A program made the position numbers and the translations under genes. A DNA stretch of 64,000 bases from Gallibacterium melopsittaci (GTDB lineage: Bacteria; Pseudomonadota; Gammaproteobacteria; Enterobacterales; Pasteurellaceae): assembly GCF_042433085.1 (NCBI RefSeq), contig NZ_JBHLWA010000049.1, forward strand, positions 184,299 through 248,298, in the 5' to 3' direction. Below the pieces are notes generated by a model that made no database searches, had not been told where the DNA came from, and saw nothing but the letters and a program-made list of their open reading frames with translations. This document shows, piece by piece, positions 9,765 through 16,592 of the stretch (position 1 is its first letter; every line of letters starts with the position of its first letter).

Positions 9765-10394
9765 ATGAACAAAACAACAATTTTAGTGATTGATGATCAC
9801 CCTCTTATTCGTAGAGGTATTACTCAACTTTTAGAATTAGATGATTCATTCGACGTATTGGCTGAAGCGAGTAACGGTACTGAAGGGCTAGCTTTAGCTA
9901 AAAAGCTTTCCCCTGATATGATTATTCTTGATTTGAATATGAAAGGAATGTCAGGGCTAGATGTATTAAAAGCGTTACGCCTTGATGATATTGATGCCAA
10001 AATTGCAGTACTGACTGTTTCTGATTCACGTTCTGATATTTTTGCTTTAATTGAGGCTGGGGCAGATGGTTATTTACTAAAAGATACTGAACCAGATACT
10101 TTATTAGTGCAGTTGAAAAAAATTGCAGACGGACAAGTGGTTCTTAGTGATGCCGTAAAACAACGCTTATTAGAACAACACTCAACTAATGATCCATTAC
10201 AACTTTTAACCGATAGAGAGATGAATGTGCTTAAGCTCATCGCAACAGGACTTTCTAACAAGCAAATTGCTACTCAATTATTTATTTCTGAAGAAACAGT
10301 TAAGGTACATATCCGTAATTTACTGCGTAAGTTAAATGTACATTCTCGTGTTGCAGCAACAGTCCTTTACTTAGAAAATCGTGGTTTAGATTAA
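9765..10394 (+). CDS. narP: NarP/NarL-family response regulator
   Basis: A two-component response regulator of 209 residues. The receiver domain (about residues 1-120) has the acidic pocket DDHPLIRRG, the phospho-accepting Asp in MIILDLNMKGMSGLDVL, and Lys in GYLLKDTEPDT. A LuxR/FixJ-type helix-turn-helix follows (LLTDREMNVLKLIATGLSNK, then EETVKVHIRNLLRKL). The length and sequence fit NarP, which in Pasteurellaceae is the single nitrate/nitrite regulator paired with NarQ; the sensor is not in this window. The ATG at 9765 is chosen over an in-frame ATG at 9696 because the 23 extra residues do not resemble a receiver start and the homologous proteins begin with MNKTT-like sequence. Confidence 0.87.
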   Translation: MNKTTILVIDDHPLIRRGITQLLELDDSFDVLAEASNGTEGLALAKKLSPDMIILDLNMKGMSGLDVLKALRLDDIDAKIAVLTVSDSRSDIFALIEAGADGYLLKDTEPDTLLVQLKKIADGQVVLSDAVKQRLLEQHSTNDPLQLLTDREMNVLKLIATGLSNKQIATQLFISEETVKVHIRNLLRKLNVHSRVAATVLYLENRGLD

Positions 10395-10416
10395 TATATC
10401 AACTAACTGGAAAACA

Positions 10417-10457
10417 TAGGCATCTTGCAGTAAAAATAAGCAAACTAAAGATGCCTA
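10417..10457. other. Stem-loop between narP and the chalcone-isomerase-like gene
   Basis: A perfect ten-base inverted repeat (TAGGCATCTT at 10417-10426, AAGATGCCTA at 10448-10457) surrounds a 21-base loop. There is no T-run directly after it on either strand, so it is not a classic intrinsic terminator; it could be a processing or Rho-linked site. A TATAAT -10-like hexamer at 10482-10487 lies between it and the next gene. Confidence 0.5.
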
Positions 10458-10530
10458 CATTAAGAAAAAATAATTTATTGTTATAATAGCTCGCCATCAT
10501 TCTAAGCATTTAATAACTGGGTAAAAATAG

Positions 10531-11613
10531 ATGAAGTTTTTCTCTTTTTGTTTAAGTTTATTACTATTGTTATATACACCATTTTCTTTTGCTGATTGGC
10601 AACAAGTAGGCAAAGCGGAATATAACTGGGGACCATTCCATATTTATACCGTATCACTTTTTACTGAAAATGGGACTTATAGTAGTGAACAGCGTCCTCT
10701 AATGTTACGCATTAAATTCGCTAAACCTGTTGAAGGGAAAAACTTTGCTGTTTCTATGGTAAAAGAGATGGCACTTGAACAAATGAAGCCCGAAGATGTT
10801 GATAAACTTAGAAAACGTCTAATTAAAAATTTTCCAGATTTCAAACCTGATGATGTATTAAATTATATTGCATTAGATAAAGATGGTTATTTTGTGCTTA
10901 ATGACACTATTTTAGCTGAACATTTTGATCGTACATTTAACCATCAATTTATCTCGATTTGGTTAGATTCTGAAAGCAGCTTTAAACAACTGCAACCTCG
11001 TTTATTAGGGGAAGAAAAAGATGACCAAACAAAAACTGAGCTAGCTCAAAAATCTGCTACATTAAATAAAGTAGATCCAACTGCACCTACTGCACTGGAT
11101 ACAGCTGCAAATGAAGTCACTGCTCAAGACAATCAACATCTTATTGTTAAACGTGACTTAACTAAACTAGCGACAACTTTACCAACCACTCAGACAGAAA
11201 ATAATACTACTGATAAACAACCATCTTCAGAACAAAATACTACTGTAAATACAACAGAGAAAAATAATGTAGAAAATCATACATCTCAACCAGTTTCTAC
11301 TGAAGCTACAGATAAGGTTCAAACTATGGATACACCAACAACTAAACCAGAAAGTGATACCACAACAGTTTCTACACAATCAGAAGAAAATAAACCAAAT
11401 ACTGCAAAATCAGACTCAACAAAAACTGAAGTATCCACTGCACCAACTAATCAACCGTTATCGCAAGATAATGATAAACAGGGTAAGGAAAATACAGACA
11501 AAAAAGAAAATGATAAATCAGAAACTGAAACCAAACCCGATCCAGAACAACCTATTGAACCTGCAATAGAAGTTGATCCAATTATGCCTTATCAAAAACA
11601 ATATTATTGCTAA
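10531..11613 (+). CDS. Exported chalcone-isomerase-like protein with a long low-complexity tail
   Basis: The 360-residue product has a clear signal peptide (hydrophobic LSLLLLLYTPFSFA, cleavage before DWQQVG). Residues about 22-165 look like the bacterial chalcone-isomerase-like periplasmic fold (FAKPVEGKNFAVSMVKEMALEQ, FVLNDTILAEHF, FISIWLDSESSF). Function in bacteria is not established. From about residue 165 to 340 the chain is hydrophilic low-complexity sequence rich in Thr, Glu, Asn, Gln, Lys and Ser, followed by PIMPYQKQYYC, so the protein ends in cysteine. The tail could span the periplasm or act as a linker; this is inference. A TATAAT box lies 43 bases upstream of the ATG. The DUF488 gene starts two bases after its stop. 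Confidence 0.72.
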   Translation: MKFFSFCLSLLLLLYTPFSFADWQQVGKAEYNWGPFHIYTVSLFTENGTYSSEQRPLMLRIKFAKPVEGKNFAVSMVKEMALEQMKPEDVDKLRKRLIKNFPDFKPDDVLNYIALDKDGYFVLNDTILAEHFDRTFNHQFISIWLDSESSFKQLQPRLLGEEKDDQTKTELAQKSATLNKVDPTAPTALDTAANEVTAQDNQHLIVKRDLTKLATTLPTTQTENNTTDKQPSSEQNTTVNTTEKNNVENHTSQPVSTEATDKVQTMDTPTTKPESDTTTVSTQSEENKPNTAKSDSTKTEVSTAPTNQPLSQDNDKQGKENTDKKENDKSETETKPDPEQPIEPAIEVDPIMPYQKQYYC

Positions 11614-11615
11614 GT

Positions 11616-11987
11616 ATGTATCAACTGCAGATTAAACGTATCTACCAACCCATCGAAGCAAACGATGGGTTGCGTATTTTGGTCGATCGGTTATGGCCAC
11701 GGGGAATAAAAAAACAGCAAGCACAAATTTCTCTTTGGGCTAAAACCATTGCTCCCTCTCCAGAATTACGCAAATGGTTTAATCATCAACCAGAAAACTT
11801 TTCACTCTTTGCAGAACAATATCAACAACAATTAGCTATAAATCCTAAAGCTAGTGAATTTGTTCTTTTTTGCCAGCAACAGCTATATCAACACAATATT
11901 ACCTTGCTTTATGCTGCTAAAGATCCAACTTGTAATCACGCAATTATTTTACAGCAATGGTTATTAAATCAAATTCATACTAATTAA
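11616..11987 (+). CDS. DUF488 (YeaO-like) protein
   Basis: A 123-residue cytoplasmic protein. The start MYQLQIKRIYQP, the motif LRILVDRLWPRGIKKQQAQI near residues 19-38 and the C-terminal LLYAAKDPTCNHAIIL are characteristic of the DUF488/YeaO family, whose biochemical function is unknown. The conserved Arg, Trp and Pro of DRLWPRG are all present. The ATG at 11616 is preferred over an upstream in-frame TTG at 11607 that lies inside the preceding gene. It follows that gene at two bases and is probably co-transcribed, but I see no functional link between the two. Confidence 0.82.
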   Translation: MYQLQIKRIYQPIEANDGLRILVDRLWPRGIKKQQAQISLWAKTIAPSPELRKWFNHQPENFSLFAEQYQQQLAINPKASEFVLFCQQQLYQHNITLLYAAKDPTCNHAIILQQWLLNQIHTN

Positions 11988-12056
11988 ATTTTCTCCTGAT
12001 TATTTGCTATATCAATTTTGTATAATCACAAAAAGTTCCCATTACTTTCCTTTTTC

Positions 12057-12105
12057 TTGATATTTATCAATCTTTTTATTACTCAAAAGAGGTATCTTGA
12101 GTACG
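12057..12105 (+). promoter_or_regulatory. FNR-type box and promoter of ompW
   Basis: TTGATATTTATCAA at 12057-12070 matches the FNR consensus TTGAT-N4-ATCAA perfectly. Centred at 12063.5, it would lie at -41.5 of a start point near 12105. A TATCTT -10-like hexamer sits at 12093-12098, at the right distance for that start. This is class II FNR activator geometry. OmpW is a known anaerobically regulated porin in E. coli. The binding itself is inferred. Confidence 0.75.
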
Positions 12106-12150
12106 TCATATGATAAACATTAAACAGATTACTCATTCAAGGAGAATTAT

Positions 12151-12822
12151 ATGAAAAAATTAGCACTAGCAATTGCAACTTCAACCGCATTATTAGCTGC
12201 TTCAACTGCAGCAATGGCCCACCAAGCTGGCGATATTTTTGTTCGTGGCGGTCCAATTTTAGTCGTACCAAATACTGATACTCATAATTACAATGGTGGT
12301 GGGTATGATTTTGATGTAAATAGTAATGCTCAACTTGGTTTAACTGGTACCTACATGGTTACTGATAATATCGGGGTAGAGTTATTAGCTGCAACTCCGT
12401 TTAGTCATGAAATCAGTTTATCAGTACCTGCTCTTGGAGCACATTTAGGTCCTGTAGCAAAAACTAAACATCTACCACCAAGTCTTTATGTTCAATACTA
12501 TTTCTTAAATGCCGATTCACCTGCTCGTCCTTATGTTGGTGCAGGTCTTAACTACACTACATTCTTTAATGAAAAATTTAATGATACTATTCATTCAACT
12601 TTAGGAGTTACACCATCAGATCTTAAATTAAAAGATTCTTGGGGTCCTGCATTTAATGCTGGTATTGATATTAAATTAACTGATAAATTATTCTTAAATA
12701 CCGCTGTTTGGTGGGCAAAAATCAAAACCAAAGCAACCTTTAAGCTTGGTGATGCTCCACAAGAAGCTCGCGTAACATTAGACCCAACAGTATTCTTTGT
12801 TGGTTTAGGTTATAAATTCTAA
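12151..12822 (+). CDS. ompW: OmpW-family outer-membrane protein
   Basis: A small eight-stranded beta-barrel porin of 223 residues. It starts with a signal peptide (MKKLALAIATSTALLAASTAAMA, cleaved before HQAGD), continues with FVRGGPILVVP as in OmpW, and ends in phenylalanine (FFVGLGYKF), the usual outer-membrane insertion signal. NIGVELLAATPFSHEI and RPYVGAGLNYTTFF are family hallmarks. OmpW forms a narrow hydrophobic channel for small molecules. A strong AAGGAG ribosome site precedes the ATG. The perfect FNR box upstream suggests anaerobic expression. Confidence 0.93.
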   Translation: MKKLALAIATSTALLAASTAAMAHQAGDIFVRGGPILVVPNTDTHNYNGGGYDFDVNSNAQLGLTGTYMVTDNIGVELLAATPFSHEISLSVPALGAHLGPVAKTKHLPPSLYVQYYFLNADSPARPYVGAGLNYTTFFNEKFNDTIHSTLGVTPSDLKLKDSWGPAFNAGIDIKLTDKLFLNTAVWWAKIKTKATFKLGDAPQEARVTLDPTVFFVGLGYKF

Positions 12823-12854
12823 TTGAATTTTCTTTCTACTCTATTTAATTTTGC

Positions 12855-12888
12855 TAAAGCCATAGTTTTTTGCTATGGCTTTCTTTTT
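12855..12888 (+). terminator. Terminator of ompW
   Basis: AAGCCATAG at 12857-12865 pairs with CTATGGCTT at 12873-12881, followed by TCTTTTTG. A Rho-independent terminator 34 bases after the ompW stop. Confidence 0.88.
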
Positions 12889-12969
12889 GCCTAAAAATTG
12901 ATAATTGATTCTCTCAATAATCCGAGTATAGTGAGCCTCGTTTTAAGTTTCACTATATCAGGAGTTATG

Positions 12970-13611
12970 ATGGGTAAAATTCTTTTTGTTAGCGGTATCG
13001 ATACAGAAGTCGGGAAAACCGTTGCTACTGGTGTCTATGCTAAAAAATTAATGGAACAAGGTTTTTCTGTTATTACACAAAAAATGATCCAAACTGGATG
13101 TGAAAAACTATCTGACGATATTCTTGTACATCGTAAAATCCAACAAATTCCGCTTACACAAGACGATCTGGATGGTATTACTTGTCCTTATCTATTTCGT
13201 TATCCTTGCTCACCACATCTTGCAGCAAAATTAGAAAATCGCCAAATTGATGATCAAGTTATTACTGAAAAAAACCAACAACTCGCTGCACGTTATGATT
13301 TTGTTTTACTTGAAGGTGCTGGTGGTTTAGCTGTGCCTTATACATCTCAAACAACAACATTAGATTTTATTGCTAAACATCGCTATCCATTGATTCTTGT
13401 CACCTCAGGTAAACTTGGTAGCATTAATCATACTTTATTAAGTTTAATGGCATGCAAAGCACATAATATTACGGTGCATAGTGTCATTTATAATCGTTTT
13501 CCAGAGAAAGATCCGTTAATTGAACAAGATACTCAACACTATTTACAACATTATTTACAACAACATTTTCCAACAACGGCATTTGTTTTATTAGAAAAGT
13601 TTAATTTTTAA
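12970..13611 (+). CDS. bioD: ATP-dependent dethiobiotin synthetase BioD
   Basis: BioD closes the ureido ring of dethiobiotin from 7,8-diaminopelargonate, CO2 and ATP, the step before biotin synthase. The 213-residue protein opens with GKILFVSGIDTEVGKTVATG, a P-loop of the BioD type (Thr, Val-Gly-Lys-Thr). LLEGAGGLAVPYT near residues 110-122 is the second family signature. An AGGAG ribosome site at 12960-12964 is five bases from the ATG at 12970 and only two from the ATG at 12967, so 12970 is preferred; a further upstream start at 12898 adds residues unlike the family. No other bio genes are nearby. Confidence 0.92.
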   Translation: MGKILFVSGIDTEVGKTVATGVYAKKLMEQGFSVITQKMIQTGCEKLSDDILVHRKIQQIPLTQDDLDGITCPYLFRYPCSPHLAAKLENRQIDDQVITEKNQQLAARYDFVLLEGAGGLAVPYTSQTTTLDFIAKHRYPLILVTSGKLGSINHTLLSLMACKAHNITVHSVIYNRFPEKDPLIEQDTQHYLQHYLQQHFPTTAFVLLEKFNF

Positions 13612-13619
13612 AATTTCAT

Positions 13620-13650
13620 TTGACATTCTTAACATTAAACGGTATTTCTA
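13620..13650 (+). promoter_or_regulatory. Probable lysC promoter
   Basis: A consensus -35 hexamer TTGACA lies at 13620-13625. The -10 is weak (TATTTC at 13643-13648 with a 17-base spacer). It sits just before the lysine riboswitch, which it would transcribe. Confidence 0.55.
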
Positions 13651-13660
13651 TATACGTTTT

Positions 13661-13850
13661 GTAGCGTAAGCTACAGCAGGAGAGGCGCGGAACTCAGGTC
13701 GTTATTTTTAGGTCTGGAACCAGTGAGAAATAATCAGGGGAGTTTCGCCGAGATAAATAATTTTCCAGAGAGTTATTTATCGGCTATTAGGGCTGAATCC
13801 CTAAGGCTGTCATCGGAAACGATGAAGAGCTTCTGAATGAACCACAAGTA
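13661..13850 (+). promoter_or_regulatory. Lysine riboswitch (L box) upstream of lysC
   Basis: The leader carries the conserved L-box blocks in order: AGAGGCGC at 13681-13688, AGGGGAGTTTCGCCGAGA around 13736-13753, GGCTGAATCC at 13791-13800, GGCTGTCA around 13805-13812. A closing P1 helix can form between CAGGAG at 13677-13682 and CTTCTG at 13830-13835. The aptamer binds lysine and represses aspartokinase synthesis. No clear intrinsic terminator lies between it and the lysC ATG at 13932, so control of translation start is more likely than attenuation; this is inference, though usual for proteobacterial L boxes. Confidence 0.93.
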
Positions 13851-13931
13851 CATTCCACTTCTCTTCCCGTTTTCCTTATTCTTCTGTAATACAAGCATTT
13901 ATTCACAACATTATTATTTAAGGAAAATTTT

Positions 13932-15284
13932 ATGTCTCATCTATCTGTTGCAAAATTTGGGGGAACTAGCGTAGCTAATTACGCTGCAATGCAATCTTGT
14001 GCCAAAATCGTCATGGCAGATCCAAATACCCGTGTTGTTATTTTGTCAGCTTCTGCTGGTATCACTAATTTATTGGTTGCATTAGCAAATGGTTGTGAAA
14101 AAGCAGAAAGAGAATCTCTCCTCAATCAAGTTAGACAAATCCAATACCATATTTTAGATGAATTAAAAAACTCAACGATTTTACGTGAAGAAATTGATCG
14201 TCTATTAGACAACGTTGAATCACTTTCTGATGCTGCTTCACTTGCAACTTCACCTGCATTAATTGATGAAATTATTAGCCATGGTGAAATGATGTCCACC
14301 TTAATCTTCGTTGAAGTATTGCGTGAATTAGGTGCCAGTGCAACTTGGGTTGATGTACGCACATTAGTTGCTACTAATGATCACTATGGTAAAGCAGCAC
14401 CTAATGATGAATTAACCCAACAAAATTGTGATCGAGTATTAAAACCATTAATTGATCGTGGTGATTTAGTTATTACTCAAGGTTTTATTGGTCGTGCACC
14501 AAATGGTAAAACCACCACTTTAGGTCGTGGGGGTAGTGACTACTCCGCAGCATTAATTGCCGAAGTATTAAATGCTGATGATGTATTAATTTGGACGGAT
14601 GTAGCTGGTATTTACACCACTGATCCACGTATTGCACCAGCTGCACAAAAAATTGACACAATGAGTTTTGCAGAAGCTGCTGAAATGGCAACTTTTGGTG
14701 CAAAAGTATTACACCCAGCAACATTATTACCAGCCGTTCGCAGCAATATTCCTGTTTATGTTGGTTCAAGTAAAGCCCCTGAACAAGGTGGAACTTGGGT
14801 AACACGTGATCCGCAACCTCGACCACTCTTCCGTGCTATTGCTTTACGTCGAGATCAAACATTATTAACACTTTCTAGTTTGAGTATGTTACATGCTCAA
14901 GGCTTTTTAGCGAATGTCTTCAATATTTTGGCGAAATATAAAATCTCTGTTGATACTATTACCACTTCTGAAGTCAGTGTAGCGTTAACATTAGATAAAA
15001 CAGGTTCCGCTTCTTCTGGTGCAGAATTACTGTCTAATGAGCTATTGGCAGAATTAAGTGAAACCGCTTCTGTGAAAGTCGATACTGGTCTTGCCCTTGT
15101 TGCCTTAATTGGTAACGATTTACACGTTGCCGCAGGTGTAGCAAAACGCCTATTTGGAACAATCGAAGAATTCAATGTACGTATGATTAGCTATGGTGCA
15201 AGCACCAATAATATTTGTTTATTAGTGAAGAGTGAACATGCTGATGAAGTAGTGCGTAAACTTCATCAGGAACTCTTTGAATAA
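13932..15284 (+). CDS. lysC: Lysine-sensitive aspartokinase (AKIII type)
   Basis: LysC phosphorylates aspartate, the first step towards lysine, threonine, methionine and diaminopimelate. The 450-residue monofunctional enzyme has the kinase start SVAKFGGTSVANY, GFIGRAPNGKTTTLGRGGSDYSAA around residues 185-208 and two C-terminal ACT domains (about 310-450) that bind lysine. The length equals E. coli LysC, with no fused homoserine dehydrogenase. An AAGGA ribosome site lies at 13920-13924. Control is at two levels: a lysine riboswitch in the leader and, from the family, allosteric inhibition through the ACT domains. Confidence 0.96.
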   Translation: MSHLSVAKFGGTSVANYAAMQSCAKIVMADPNTRVVILSASAGITNLLVALANGCEKAERESLLNQVRQIQYHILDELKNSTILREEIDRLLDNVESLSDAASLATSPALIDEIISHGEMMSTLIFVEVLRELGASATWVDVRTLVATNDHYGKAAPNDELTQQNCDRVLKPLIDRGDLVITQGFIGRAPNGKTTTLGRGGSDYSAALIAEVLNADDVLIWTDVAGIYTTDPRIAPAAQKIDTMSFAEAAEMATFGAKVLHPATLLPAVRSNIPVYVGSSKAPEQGGTWVTRDPQPRPLFRAIALRRDQTLLTLSSLSMLHAQGFLANVFNILAKYKISVDTITTSEVSVALTLDKTGSASSGAELLSNELLAELSETASVKVDTGLALVALIGNDLHVAAGVAKRLFGTIEEFNVRMISYGASTNNICLLVKSEHADEVVRKLHQELFE

Positions 15285-15311
15285 TATGATAATTAACCTC
15301 AATTAAGACTA

Positions 15312-15345
15312 TTGCCCTTGTCTTCACAAGGGCTTTTTTATTTTT
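15312..15345 (+). terminator. Terminator of lysC
   Basis: GCCCTTGT at 15314-15321 pairs with ACAAGGGC at 15326-15333 across a CTTC tetraloop, followed by TTTTTTATTTTT. A strong Rho-independent terminator. Confidence 0.95.
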
Positions 15346-15382
15346 ATATGGTGATTAAAATTTAATCTCGCTTCATAAATTT

Positions 15383-15450
15383 TGTGATTGATCTCTCAAT
15401 AATGAAATAAAACTTCATTTATATTTAAAAAATGATGTATAGTAATCATC
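15383..15450 (+). promoter_or_regulatory. CRP-like site and promoter of siaP
   Basis: TGTGATTGATCTCTCA at 15383-15398 matches the CRP consensus TGTGA-N6-TCACA at nine of ten half-site positions. A TATAGT -10-like hexamer lies at 15438-15443. With a start near 15450 the CRP site is centred at about -60, the class I position. Sialic-acid uptake genes of H. influenzae are known to respond to CRP together with SiaR. Binding here is inferred. Confidence 0.6.
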
Positions 15451-15531
15451 AGTAAAAAGTGCTTGCTTTATACAATCATATGTATGACTTGCTACTTTTC
15501 CCAACAATCTAACTCTTATAGGAGAAACGCA

Positions 15532-16515
15532 ATGAAATTCAAAAAGTTACTACTTGCTACACTATGCATGGGCATCTCTGCAGCAGCATTTTCCGCAGAA
15601 TTTGATTTGAAAATGGGTTTAGTAGCTGGCCCAACTTCAAATGAATATAAAGCAGCAGAATTCTTTGCTAAAGAAGTAAAAGCAAATTCTAATGGCAAAA
15701 TCGAAATTTCTCTTTATCCAAGTGCACAACTTGGTGATGACCGTTCAATGATCAAACAACTTGGTGATGGTGCCTTAGACTTCACTTTCGGTGAATCTGC
15801 ACGTTTCCAATTATTCTATCCTTCTGCTGAAGTGTTCGCTTTACCTTATATGATTCCAAACTTCAAAGTTGCTAAAGAAGCATTATTTGATACTAAATTC
15901 GGTCAATCACTAATTCAAAAAGTAAACAAAGATTTAGGTATCACAATTTTAGCCGATGCTTATAACGGAACTCGTCAAACAACATCTAACCGTCCAATTA
16001 ATAGCATCAATGATATGAAGGGCTTGAAATTACGTGTGCCAAATGCAGCAACTAACTTAGCTTATGCAAAATATTCTGGTGCATCTCCAACACCAATGGC
16101 ATTCTCTGAAGTTTATCTTGCATTACAAACTAACTCTGTAGATGGACAAGAAAATCCATTACCAACTATTCAATCACAAAAATTTGAAGAAGTGCAAAAA
16201 TACTTAGCTTTAACCAATCATATCCTGAATGACCAATTATATCTAGTTAGTAATGCAACACTTGAAGAACTTCCACCAGATCTACAAAAAGTGGTAAAAG
16301 ATGCAGCAGTTAAAGCCGCTGATTACCATACAAAACTCTTCGAAGAGGGGGAGAATAATCTTATTGCTTACTTTAAACAAAAAGGTATGACAGTAACTCA
16401 ACCTGAACTTGCTCCATTCAAAGAAGCAATGAAACCATACTACGATGAATACATCAAGAAAAATGGTAAAGAAGGTGAAGAAGCTATTGCTGAAATCAAT
16501 GCTTTAACTAAATAA
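15532..16515 (+). CDS. siaP: Sialic-acid TRAP transporter substrate-binding protein SiaP
   Basis: This periplasmic binding protein delivers N-acetylneuraminate to the SiaQM membrane pair. The 327-residue precursor has a signal peptide (MKFKKLLLATLCMGISAAAFSA) and a DctP-type fold. It keeps family blocks such as ISLYPSAQLGDDRSM and FTFGESARFQLFYP. The arginines in NGTRQTTSNR and KGLKLRVPNAATN correspond to the ligand-contacting arginines known from H. influenzae SiaP; the second is the carboxylate-binding one. The ATG at 15532 follows an AGGAGA ribosome site; a longer in-frame start at 15463 would spoil the signal peptide. No sialic-acid catabolism gene (nanA, nanE, nanK) is in the window, unlike the clustered arrangement in Haemophilus. 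Confidence 0.93.
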   Translation: MKFKKLLLATLCMGISAAAFSAEFDLKMGLVAGPTSNEYKAAEFFAKEVKANSNGKIEISLYPSAQLGDDRSMIKQLGDGALDFTFGESARFQLFYPSAEVFALPYMIPNFKVAKEALFDTKFGQSLIQKVNKDLGITILADAYNGTRQTTSNRPINSINDMKGLKLRVPNAATNLAYAKYSGASPTPMAFSEVYLALQTNSVDGQENPLPTIQSQKFEEVQKYLALTNHILNDQLYLVSNATLEELPPDLQKVVKDAAVKAADYHTKLFEEGENNLIAYFKQKGMTVTQPELAPFKEAMKPYYDEYIKKNGKEGEEAIAEINALTK

Positions 16516-16525
16516 TCTTTCCCTG

Positions 16526-16562
16526 CCTTAGCATTTAGCTAAAAATGCTAGGGCTTTTTTTT
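16526..16562 (+). terminator. Terminator-like hairpin between siaP and siaQM
   Basis: CCTTAGCATTT at 16526-16536 pairs with AAAATGCTAGGG-side bases at 16543-16553 (eleven pairs, one G-U), followed by C and eight T. It has every mark of an intrinsic terminator yet lies inside the transport operon, 30 bases before the siaQM start. Partial read-through would give more SiaP than SiaQM. Confidence 0.88.
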
Positions 16563-16592
16563 AACCTTAGTAAAAGATGTTATGAGGTTACC

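Noticed and set aside
12898..12969. Longer start for BioD
   Set aside because: The added residues precede the conserved GKILFVSG start and overlap the non-coding spacer; the ribosome site is at 12960-12964.
15463..15531. Longer start for SiaP
   Set aside because: It would place 23 residues before a clear signal peptide, and AGGAGA directly precedes the ATG at 15532.
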